Positions 1 through 7,556 of a stretch of DNA of 57,991 bases are shown piece by piece. Source of the stretch: Ardenticatenaceae bacterium (GTDB lineage Bacteria; Chloroflexota; Anaerolineae; Ardenticatenales; Ardenticatenaceae); assembly GCA_015491235.1 (NCBI GenBank), contig WFWG01000228.1:1-57991 (forward strand), given 5' to 3'. The notes under the pieces were generated by a model that searched no databases, had not been told where the DNA came from, and worked only from the letters and a program-made list of their open reading frames with translations. Position 1 is the first letter of the stretch. Each line of letters starts with the position of its first letter. A program made the translations under genes and the position numbers.

Positions 1-3000
1 GGATAATGGGCTTTGAGGAAGGCCGTCTGGCAGGTAATAACGGCGTAGTCGGCGGCATGGCTGTTATGCACCACAATGTCGTTGGCAATAAAATTGTGCA
101 ATTCCAGTACAGAAAGGTCGAACGTTTCTTTTTCTCCAACGTACTCGATGCGCTCTACGATATCCCAATAAATGTCGCTTTCAGCCAGGCGTTGTAATTC
201 TGGATCATCGAAATACTCAGCCAAACGTTGAATGGTGCGGCGTGCGAACCCTCTTTTTGTGGGATTATTTGTGGGATAGAATTCTCGTGGAGCTATGCCC
301 GTGGCTTCTCTTACATCTGCCCATGTCACGTTATTTTGCTCTTTTGCGGCTCGCACCAGTTCTTTCACTGGTAAAGGAACAACGTCAAGGACCATCGGTG
401 ATTTCGTCTCTTCCTGAATGAGCGCTTCGAGGGCTTCTTGTCGGGATGTGCTGAGGAAGTGAACGCCGATGTGCTGAGTAAAGCGCTGGAAGTTTTCCTG
501 TCCGGTAATAAAAAGTTGGTAGCCCATGCGGCCGTCTTTATAGGGAAATTTTACGGTGCGCAATCGGGAAACGATGCCAAAACGCAAGAGCAAGTGTTGC
601 ATCTGGCGAGCCATGCGTTCGGAGGCTGTCGCATAGAACAAACTACGCCCTTTTACATTGATATGCCCGTCCCCTTCCCACATACGGGCCAAAAGAAGCG
701 CAATCTGGTCATTGCGAAGTGCAAAAACGTCGTCGGGGATATGTTTGCTGTGCGCATTGCACCCCCACAGACCGAGTTCTTTGAGCCACGTCACAAGCTC
801 AGGCTCTTGGTTGCGCCGTATACGACGCGCGTACACACTCCATGTCCCCCGATGAGTAGCGACTGTGCATTTCACGTTGTCAAATTGTTCCGCCGCCCGA
901 ATGTAGTCATCCACCTGTTCTCGGTCTTGACTGTAAAAGGAAACCGAGTGAGGATGACACAGATTCCCTTCAGCCAGAAGATACCCCAGCACAATAAGGC
1001 GATGTTGCGGCCAAACATTTTTGCCTTCTATCGGTATCCGGCGAGGTGTCGCAATGCAATCACCGGGGCGTAGTTCGGCGAGCAGACGCCAGCCCTCGTA
1101 TGTATAGAAAGGATGGTTGGCAGTAGCCTCTATTTGACGCCCTGAGCGAGTTGTGAGCCGATAGACCGGTTGAATACCGTTTGCGTAGACACCTTCGATA
1201 TTCGCTGTGCGCAATTTGAGGCGCGTTGTATCGCAAGCCAGCGTTGACGTGAGCGTCGCTCGCCCTTCCACCAAATCCCGGATCTTCACCAATCGTCCAG
1301 TAGCGCCGTCTATGACTTCTACATCCCCCGGCAGACATTTGTTAAAGCCGTACCTCGCAAAAAACTCGATGTCGGCGTAAATGGCTCGTGCTGTCTCTTC
1401 GGGAATCCCGTTTTTGACACACCCTTCGACGAAAATCTGGCGGTGGCGTTCGATCTCCTTCTCCTTCTTCTTGGCCACAGCCCGGCGCATCAGGTCCGCA
1501 TCGCCGGGAGAGTAACCGGCCAGCTCAGAAGCGATTTGTATGATTTGCTCCTGGTAGACGCAGTTGTGGACAATGATGTTATTGCCCACGAAGGAATGGA
1601 GACCAGGCACCGTCAAGTCATAGACCGGCTCGATCCCCACTGGCTCGATAGCAACCACCTCCTGCCAGACCACGTTCAAACGGCGCTTGGTTTCAGGCAG
1701 TGGTACAGCATCGGCCACGGGCGCTACGACTCTCGCGCTAATACGTGGTGCGGAAGCGCGACGTGACGGCAAGAAGTGCTGGCGGTCAATGCCGTACTCA
1801 CGCATGAGTTGGCGGCGCGACATGTGAAGCCGGGCATCTACTTCTTGGATGAAGAGTTCACGGTCGAGTGTTGTATCAGCTTGGCCGTGGCACTCGACAT
1901 GACGTTTGGATGAAACCATGTGGGGTTGCAGCAACGCTGCCAACCGAACTGTGTCATAAACGGTGACCTGATAGGCAATGCGGGTTTTTCCGGACTCCGT
2001 TTCGTATGATGCCTCGTATATTGTGGCTTGAATGCCCAGTCGCAGGAGCAGGGTCTGTATATCTTCCGCCAGTTGACGAGAGACAGTTCGATAGTGGGCT
2101 AATTTAGCTCCCAAGTACCCATCACACTCCCAAAGTGAAGCCAGGAAGAAGGCCACATCTTCGTTCGGAAGCCGAAAGACAAAGGCCGGCACGAACTTCT
2201 CATGGCTGCGACATCCGCCCGGCCGTGTTCCCGGAGGCGCCTTGAGGCCCAATTCTCGCAGCCAAGTCAAAAGGGCGTTGGGGTGATGATAGTGGGCGGG
2301 GTCAGAGCCCTTGGAAGCACCAATGCGCAGGACTTCCCGTATTTGTTCTGTGTAATGTGGTTTGACGTTCTCAAACGCCGCCAAACAGCGCACATATTCC
2401 GCTTGTAAGGCCGTGTCCTTGGAAACGAAATCAACGGCTGCACCGCTCGCAAGGCTGCCGTCTCCCAGCAAGTAAGCTAACACGCGCAAACGCCTGCGGT
2501 CACACGAAAGTGGTTCCTCTGGCTCAACCAAAAAAGGAGGCGTGGCAATGTAATCGCCCACCCGAATTGCTTCGAGTGGCTTCCAGCCCTCCTCGGTCAA
2601 CACGCGGTGATCGGCGGTAATTTTGATGGAAGCGCCATTGCGCAGAACAACGCGATAGACCATCTTCTCCCCACTGGCGATCCAATGAGTAACAGGGGCT
2701 ACGCGCGTCTGCCACTCCTCGTCAATTCCCTGGATGAAAAACGTTTCGTGATCTCCTAGGTCGGCCAAGCGGCACCGTTCCCCTGTGCGCGTGTTGATAA
2801 CGAGCGTGTCGCCGCTCACACAGATACCGTAGGTTTCTTCGAGAATAGGTTTCAACCTGGGGTGATGATACTCGATTTCTTCTTCTCCGTGCATACGGCG
2901 AATATAATTCGGAATATACTCCATTGGGCCGGGGCGGTAGAGGGAGATGGCCGCGATGATGTGCTCAAATTGGGTGGGGCGCATGCCCCGCAGCACCTCC

Positions 3001-4883
3001 CGCATTCCGGCCGATTCCACCTGGAAGATGCCCGTGGTTTCGCCGCTGGCCAGCAAGTCGTAGAGCTTCTTCACCTGGGCGTCCTTCTCGGGATCGTCTG
3101 GACAGCGCTCGTAGGGGATGGTGTTCAGGTCGTAGCGCACGCCGTGCCGCTGCTCGATAAGCTCGCAAGCCTTGCGCATGATGGTCAGCGTGGCCAGCCC
3201 CAGGAAGTCCACCTTCAGCAGCCCGATGGACTCCAGAATTTCCATCGGCCACTGGGTGACCACGCCCAGGCCGGCCTCGTCCTGCTGGTCGCCCTTGGTG
3301 GGGCGGTGGAGCGGGCAATATTCCACCAGCGGCTTGTCGGAGATGATCACGCCGGCCGCGTGGGTGGAGGCGTGGCGGGCGATGCCCTCCAGCTTCATGG
3401 CCGTGTCCACCAGCTCGCGCACCTGGGGGTCCTTCTCGTAAAGCTGGGCGAACTCGGGATTCTCGAAGGCATCCTTCAGCTTCACCTTGGGACCGAAGGG
3501 GACCAGCTTGGCAATGCGATCAACCTGGCTGTTGGGGAGCCCCATGGCGCGGCCCACGTCTCGAATGGCAGCGCGCGCCCCCATCGTCCCGAAGGTGATG
3601 ATCTGGGCCACGTTCTCGGCCCCGTACTTCTCCACGGCGTAGGCCATCATCTGGGCGCGCTGGTCGTCGGGGAAGTCCATGTCAATGTCGGGCATACTGA
3701 CGCGCCCGGGGTTGAGGAAGCGCTCGAAAATCAGGTTGTACTTGAGCGGGTCCAAGTTGGTGATGCCCAAGCAGTAGGCCACGATGGAACCGGCGCCAGA
3801 GCCGCGCACGTTCCACCAGATCCCGTTCTCGCGAGCGTAGCGGCACAGGTCCCACACGATGAGGAAATACGTGTCGAACCCCATCTCGTGGATGACCTTG
3901 AGCTCGTACTCGAAGCGCTGGCGCACTTCGGCCGTCTCGGCCCGGTCGCCGTAGCGCGCTCGCAGCCCCCGTTCGGCCAGCTCCCGCAGGTAGGTTTGAG
4001 GCGTGTGTCCTTCGGGCACGTCGAAGTGGGGCAGGTGGTAGCCGTCGCTTTCCAGCGACACCTCGCACATCTCCGCCACCAGGACCGTGTTGCGGAGCGC
4101 TTCTGGCACCTCCCCGAAGAGCGCCAACATCTCCTGGTAACTCTTCAGGTAGTAGCTGTCGTCGCTCATGCGCATGCGGCCCTGGGTGTCAATCGTCTTG
4201 CCCGTCTGCACGCACAGAAGCACGTCGTGGGGCACGGCGTCATCGCGGCGCACGTAGTGCACGTCGTTGGTAGCCACGAGCTTCAAGTCGTACTTGCGAG
4301 CCCATTCGAGGAGCGTGCGGTTGACGCGGTGAAGCTGGGGAATGTTGTGGGACTGCAACTCGACGAAGAAGCGCTCCCGCCCGAAGACCTCCAGGTACCA
4401 CTCCAGGCGACGAGCGGCCTCTTCCGGCTGCTCCCGTTCCAGGAAGCGGGGCACCTCGGCCGCCAGACAGCCGGTGGTGACGATCAATCCCTCGCTGTAC
4501 TTCGCCAGGGTCTCCTTGTCCACGCGGGGCCGGTAGTAGTAGCCGCGCAACTGGGCCTCGCTGGCCAGCTTGAGCAGGTTCTTGTAACCTGTCTGGTTCA
4601 TGGCCAGCAGGAGCAGGTGGTAGCGCTCCTTGTCCAGCTCGGGGTGACGATCCTCCATGCGGTGTCGGGCCATGTACGACTCCATGCCGATGATGGGCTT
4701 GACGCCGGCACCCTTGGCCGCGCGGTAGAACTCGATCACGCCGTACATGGCCCCGTGGTCGGTGAGGGCAATGGCTGGCTGGCCCAACTCGGCCGCGCGC
4801 CCTACCAGGTCGGGAATGCGACTCAAGCCGTCGAGCAGGCTGTACTCCGAGTGGCAGTGGAGGTGGACGAAGGGTTCGGTCAC
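1..4883 (-). CDS. dnaE: DNA polymerase III alpha subunit, two inteins, 3' end outside window
   Basis: Catalytic subunit of the replicative polymerase. The minus-strand frame is open from a GTG at 4883 to the window edge. The start follows a GCGGAGGAAG ribosome site and gives VTEPFVHLHCHSEYSLLDG, the PHP-domain opening, then ALTDHGAMYG. The polymerase active-site motif PDIDMDFPDD lies near residues 395-405. The visible host protein comprises 687 residues before intein 1, 75 residues between the inteins and about 20 after intein 2 (SHAADYAVITCQTAFLKAHY). The finger, beta-binding and OB regions lie beyond base 1. Host junctions are YGI/CVYQEQ and YGFNK/SHAA, both in highly conserved polymerase sequence, so activity depends on splicing both inteins. 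The ccm-type genes lie 18 bp upstream on the same strand. Confidence 0.95.
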   Translation of the reverse strand, partial: MTEPFVHLHCHSEYSLLDGLSRIPDLVGRAAELGQPAIALTDHGAMYGVIEFYRAAKGAGVKPIIGMESYMARHRMEDRHPELDKERYHLLLLAMNQTGYKNLLKLASEAQLRGYYYRPRVDKETLAKYSEGLIVTTGCLAAEVPRFLEREQPEEAARRLEWYLEVFGRERFFVELQSHNIPQLHRVNRTLLEWARKYDLKLVATNDVHYVRRDDAVPHDVLLCVQTGKTIDTQGRMRMSDDSYYLKSYQEMLALFGEVPEALRNTVLVAEMCEVSLESDGYHLPHFDVPEGHTPQTYLRELAERGLRARYGDRAETAEVRQRFEYELKVIHEMGFDTYFLIVWDLCRYARENGIWWNVRGSGAGSIVAYCLGITNLDPLKYNLIFERFLNPGRVSMPDIDMDFPDDQRAQMMAYAVEKYGAENVAQIITFGTMGARAAIRDVGRAMGLPNSQVDRIAKLVPFGPKVKLKDAFENPEFAQLYEKDPQVRELVDTAMKLEGIARHASTHAAGVIISDKPLVEYCPLHRPTKGDQQDEAGLGVVTQWPMEILESIGLLKVDFLGLATLTIMRKACELIEQRHGVRYDLNTIPYERCPDDPEKDAQVKKLYDLLASGETTGIFQVESAGMREVLRGMRPTQFEHIIAAISLYRPGPMEYIPNYIRRMHGEEEIEYHHPRLKPILEETYGICVSGDTLVINTRTGERCRLADLGDHETFFIQGIDEEWQTRVAPVTHWIASGEKMVYRVVLRNGASIKITADHRVLTEEGWKPLEAIRVGDYIATPPFLVEPEEPLSCDRRRLRVLAYLLGDGSLASGAAVDFVSKDTALQAEYVRCLAAFENVKPHYTEQIREVLRIGASKGSDPAHYHHPNALLTWLRELGLKAPPGTRPGGCRSHEKFVPAFVFRLPNEDVAFFLASLWECDGYLGAKLAHYRTVSRQLAEDIQTLLLRLGIQATIYEASYETESGKTRIAYQVTVYDTVRLAALLQPHMVSSKRHVECHGQADTTLDRELFIQEVDARLHMSRRQLMREYGIDRQHFLPSRRASAPRISARVVAPVADAVPLPETKRRLNVVWQEVVAIEPVGIEPVYDLTVPGLHSFVGNNIIVHNCVYQEQIIQIASELAGYSPGDADLMRRAVAKKKEKEIERHRQIFVEGCVKNGIPEETARAIYADIEFFARYGFNKCLPGDVEVIDGATGRLVKIRDLVEGRATLTSTLACDTTRLKLRTANIEGVYANGIQPVYRLTTRSGRQIEATANHPFYTYEGWRLLAELRPGDCIATPRRIPIEGKNVWPQHRLIVLGYLLAEGNLCHPHSVSFYSQDREQVDDYIRAAEQFDNVKCTVATHRGTWSVYARRIRRNQEPELVTWLKELGLWGCNAHSKHIPDDVFALRNDQIALLLARMWEGDGHINVKGRSLFYATASERMARQMQHLLLRFGIVSRLRTVKFPYKDGRMGYQLFITGQENFQRFTQHIGVHFLSTSRQEALEALIQEETKSPMVLDVVPLPVKELVRAAKEQNNVTWADVREATGIAPREFYPTNNPTKRGFARRTIQRLAEYFDDPELQRLAESDIYWDIVERIEYVGEKETFDLSVLELHNFIANDIVVHNSHAADYAVITCQTAFLKAHY
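63..1337 (-). other. DnaE intein 2 (LAGLIDADG type), 425 aa
   Basis: Second self-splicing element in dnaE. It starts CLPGDVEVIDGATG (Cys1), carries block B EATANHPFYTYEGW, two LAGLIDADG-like helices (LGYLLAEGNL and LARMWEGDGHI), and ends HNFIANDIVVHN. The following host residue is Ser (SHAADYA). The insertion point, after YGFNK, is three residues downstream of the site used by the cyanobacterial split DnaE intein (family knowledge). The two inteins are clearly different in sequence, so they look like independent acquisitions rather than a recent duplication. Confidence 0.93.
1563..2822 (-). other. DnaE intein 1 (LAGLIDADG type), 420 aa
   Basis: Self-splicing element inside dnaE. It begins CVSGDTLVINTRTGERC (Cys1, block A), has block B KITADHRVLTEEGW with the TxxH pattern, and ends HSFVGNNIIVHN (blocks F/G, penultimate His and terminal Asn). 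The next host residue is Cys (CVYQEQ). Two LAGLIDADG-like helices are readable, LAYLLGDGSL and LASLWECDGYL, so a homing-endonuclease domain is present rather than a mini-intein. The reading frame is intact throughout. Removal restores the standard DnaE sequence EETYGICVYQEQ. Confidence 0.93.
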
Positions 4884-4901
4884 GGGCGCTTCCTCCGCGA
4901 T

Positions 4902-5048
4902 CTATTCTTCCTCGCTCCAGAGCGTCAGTTCGCGGTGAACCGCCTGTTCGCGCCGTCGAAGACTCCACCAGTAGCCCAGCACCAGCAACCAGAAGGCCAC
5001 ATAGCCACCGAACAGATACACGGCGTTCTCGTCTGCCAGAAGCGACAT
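4902..5048 (-). CDS. CcmD-like small membrane protein
   Basis: A 48-residue protein starting MSLLADENAVYLFGGYVAFW, with one hydrophobic segment (about residues 10-28) followed by a basic RRRE stretch and an acidic end (WSEEE). Size, topology and position directly after ccmC fit CcmD, the small subunit of the CcmABC haem-handling complex of cytochrome c maturation. The start is 2 bp after the ccmC stop codon. CcmD proteins are poorly conserved, so the assignment leans on context. Confidence 0.72.
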   Translation of the reverse strand: MSLLADENAVYLFGGYVAFWLLVLGYWWSLRRREQAVHRELTLWSEEE

Positions 5049-5050
5049 CG

Positions 5051-5800
5051 TTACCCCTCTTCGTCCTGATAGTGGCGTGTCATCAGGTGGACGCGAGCCT
5101 GCTCGAGCTGCACTCGCCGCACGAGGAAGTAGCCGAACAACACGAGGATGGCGACCATGCCCACCATGAGTGCTTGAGCCATGCTGGGGGCCAAGGCAAA
5201 GTCTCCCTTGGCGTCGGGGTTTGAGCCGCCAAAGAGCACGGGGTGAATGGTGCGGAACCAGCGGGCGCTCAGCCACACCAGAGGCACGTTGGCAAAGGCG
5301 ATAATGCCCATCACAGCGGCCAGGCGGGCACGGCGCTCAGGCTCGTCAATAGCCTCCCGCAGCATCAGGTAGGCGATGTAGGTGAGCCACATGATGGTGA
5401 CGGTCGTGAGACGCGGGTCCCACGTCCACCACGTGTTCCAGACGGGCCGCGCCCAAAAGGAGCCGGTCACAATGGCGACGGAAGCGAACAGAATACCCAC
5501 CTCGGCGCCGGCCACGGCCCACGCATCCCACGTGAAGCGGCGAGTCTTCAGGTAGGCGATGCTGGCCACAAAGGTCACGAAGAAGCCCGCGAAGGCAGAA
5601 ATGGCACTGGGCATGTGGAAGAAGAAAATGCGATAGACCTGCCCCATAGTGGCCTCGGGCGGGGCGTAGACGAAAGCCATGTAGAGTGCCAGGGCCAGCA
5701 GGGGCACGCTCGCCCACCCCAGCGCGCGGCGCACTGTGGTCAGCCGTTCTGCCCTGCGGCTCGCCTCACGTTCAGAGGCCGATGAAGCCGCCACGCTCAT
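5051..5800 (-). CDS. ccmC: Cytochrome c biogenesis protein CcmC
   Basis: Haem exporter/handling protein of system I cytochrome c maturation, 249 residues. About six membrane segments can be read, with the tryptophan-rich haem-binding motif in WNTWWTWDPRLTT and flanking histidines (FFFHMPSA before it, FRTIHPVLFG after it) that serve as haem ligands in the family. The ATG at 5800 overlaps the stop of the upstream DUF2085 gene (ATGA) and has a GGAGGGA ribosome site, so translation is coupled. The other ccm genes (A, B, E, F, H) are not in the window. Confidence 0.93.
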   Translation of the reverse strand: MSVAASSASEREASRRAERLTTVRRALGWASVPLLALALYMAFVYAPPEATMGQVYRIFFFHMPSAISAFAGFFVTFVASIAYLKTRRFTWDAWAVAGAEVGILFASVAIVTGSFWARPVWNTWWTWDPRLTTVTIMWLTYIAYLMLREAIDEPERRARLAAVMGIIAFANVPLVWLSARWFRTIHPVLFGGSNPDAKGDFALAPSMAQALMVGMVAILVLFGYFLVRRVQLEQARVHLMTRHYQDEEG

Positions 5801-6624
5801 GGCGTTCCCTCCTGCTCCAGAGCGGTTTCTTTCCGTGCCACCTCGTCCAGCACGTCCTGGAAGCCCAATTCCAGGTAGGGACACACGAACCAGATCATGC
5901 CGAACCCGAAGAGGAAGCCCGTCACCGTGCGAAGCAGCCAGTTCAGGGTGCCCACCGTGGTGCCAGCGTAGAAGTCGGGCGGAAAGATACCGCCAGTCAG
6001 GGTCACTGCCCAGGCGTTGGTGTCCCGAAAGCCCCAGCCCGTCACATCGTTGATGAGGTGGCTGGTGCCGTCCACAGCCATGGGGATGACGAAGAGGGCC
6101 AGCGCCCAAAGGGGCATGGGCTGGACGCGCCAGCGGCGGCGCACCAGGGCGAAAAGCAGTCCGGCGGCCAAAGCGCCCGTGTACAGCCCGCTCAAGCGGT
6201 GGGCGATGGCTGCCTTGTAGCCAATCTGGGAGTTGCCCACGAAGCGCCGCATTGTCAGGTCACTGGTCGGGTCGGCTCCCTGGGCCACCAATTCCTCTTT
6301 CGAGTAAGAGCCGAAGAAGACTCCCTTCTGCCCGCCGAAGAAATAACTGCGCTGGGGAAGCTGGTGACAGGTAAAGCCGTAAACCGTGTAGAGCAGGCGG
6401 GCTGGCCGCTCGAAGCCAGCGTTCATGAGGAACGGTGTGAGATACGCGCCGCCCAGGTAGAGCACGATGAACAGGTTGACCATCAACAGCCAGTGGCGAG
6501 CCATGCCCACGGCCAGCGCCTGGGCCGCGCGGAGCAACACCGATGCCTCACCCCCTTTGCGACGCACCGACTCCTCCTCGCGCGGCAGTGGCGGCACCCT
6601 TTGGGGCGACTCACGAACCGTCAT
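5797..6624 (-). CDS. DUF2085 family membrane protein
   Basis: A 275-residue polytopic membrane protein. The motif TCHQLPQRSYFF near residues 79-90, with CHQ and a basic residue beside Ser, is the hallmark of DUF2085, a family without a settled function. After it come about four hydrophobic segments, one containing a conserved-looking AVDGTSHLIND. The start ATG overlaps the stop of the upstream Lgt-like gene, and the stop overlaps ccmC, so three genes form a translationally coupled unit. The Cys/His motif beside ccmC may hint at a redox or haem-related role, but that is inference. Confidence 0.8.
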   Translation of the reverse strand: MTVRESPQRVPPLPREEESVRRKGGEASVLLRAAQALAVGMARHWLLMVNLFIVLYLGGAYLTPFLMNAGFERPARLLYTVYGFTCHQLPQRSYFFGGQKGVFFGSYSKEELVAQGADPTSDLTMRRFVGNSQIGYKAAIAHRLSGLYTGALAAGLLFALVRRRWRVQPMPLWALALFVIPMAVDGTSHLINDVTGWGFRDTNAWAVTLTGGIFPPDFYAGTTVGTLNWLLRTVTGFLFGFGMIWFVCPYLELGFQDVLDEVARKETALEQEGTP

Positions 6625-7388
6625 GGCATTCCCTCCTCTCGCTGGTCGAGCACTTCTTCCTGTGCTTTGTCCCGTTCCCACCAGGCCAGCGCGGCCAGAA
6701 CGACCAACAACACGATCCACATCTCCACCTGTCGCAGGCGATACCCGTCGGCCACGAAGGCCGACGTGGCGCGGAAGCCTTCCAGGACGAGGCGCGTCCC
6801 GGCCAGCATAGCAACGCCCACCAGGCCAAGCCAGCCGTCGAAGGGCCGGCGGGGCAGAAGGCGCCAGAGGACAACCGCGACGGCCAGGCCGGCCACCAAC
6901 TCGTAAAGCTGGACAGGGTGACGCCGTTCGCCCCAAAGCACCACACCCCAGGGCAAATTCGTGGGCACTCCGTAAGCGTCGCCGCTCAGGAAGGCTCCCA
7001 AGCCGGCCATCCCCCAGGCAACGGCCAGTCCGATGACCAGCACGTCGGCAGCACGAGTCAGCGGGACTCGCTGCCGGTAGAGCCATCCCACCAAGACAGC
7101 CACGCCAACGACGACGCCAACGGGCCAGGCCATGTCCCGCACGTTGAGCGCCAGGGCGATTGAGGGGTTCGAGCGGTACACGTCCCAGAATTGTACCACA
7201 TATCCGAGGCGAGCACCAAGGAGCCCTGCCAAAAGGCCCACCATGCTGGCGTTCCAGAAGTCATCCGGGTCGAGGGCAAGGCGGCGGGCGGCCCGGTCCA
7301 TCACTTGGAGGGCCAGCCAAAAGGCGAGCAACATAACGAGACCGCGGGTTTGCAAGGCAAGGCCACCGACGGTCAAAACGGGCATCAT
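6621..7388 (-). CDS. Prolipoprotein diacylglyceryl transferase-like protein, probably non-catalytic
   Basis: A 255-residue membrane protein with about seven hydrophobic segments. The Lgt-family outline is recognisable: ARLGYV near residue 60, a DAYGVPTNLPWG segment, and HPVQLYELVAG, which matches the HPxQLYE motif of Lgt. However, the HGG motif carrying the essential His is absent, and the signature normally read as GRxGNFxNGExYG appears here as GLGAFLSGDAYG, losing the critical Arg and Asn. It is therefore probably a divergent paralogue with another role. Two adjacent ATG codons (7388, 7385) are possible starts. The stop overlaps the DUF2085 gene. Confidence 0.7.
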   Translation of the reverse strand: MMPVLTVGGLALQTRGLVMLLAFWLALQVMDRAARRLALDPDDFWNASMVGLLAGLLGARLGYVVQFWDVYRSNPSIALALNVRDMAWPVGVVVGVAVLVGWLYRQRVPLTRAADVLVIGLAVAWGMAGLGAFLSGDAYGVPTNLPWGVVLWGERRHPVQLYELVAGLAVAVVLWRLLPRRPFDGWLGLVGVAMLAGTRLVLEGFRATSAFVADGYRLRQVEMWIVLLVVLAALAWWERDKAQEEVLDQREEGMP

Positions 7389-7491
7389 GGGGTTGTCCCT
7401 CGTTTGAGCAGTGTGTTGGCTCTCATTTTGGGCGCGAGGTGTTTATCTGGCAAGTGCCGTATGGCACTGTGAACTTCCGTGGCAAAAATGG

Positions 7492-7522
7492 GCGCGGGCG
7501 ACGGTCAGGCCGTCGCCCGCGC
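7492..7522 (-). terminator. Rho-independent terminator after the symporter gene
   Basis: A perfect 13-bp stem (GCGCGGGCGACGG paired with CCGTCGCCCGCGC) with a 5-base loop. Read on the minus strand it is followed by CCATTTTTG, giving the U-tract. It lies 35 bp past the symporter stop and ends that operon. Confidence 0.88.
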
Positions 7523-7556
7523 TGTCACAGGGCACCGATGGGGCGGGAGGCTGTCT

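Noticed and set aside
438-1073. Plus-strand open frame of 211 codons
   Set aside because: Antisense to DnaE intein 2, whose minus-strand motifs are complete.
2862-5069. Long plus-strand open frame (735 codons)
   Set aside because: It is antisense to dnaE; the minus strand gives clear PHP and PDIDMDF polymerase motifs, while the plus-strand product has a biased His/Val/Leu composition and no family motif.
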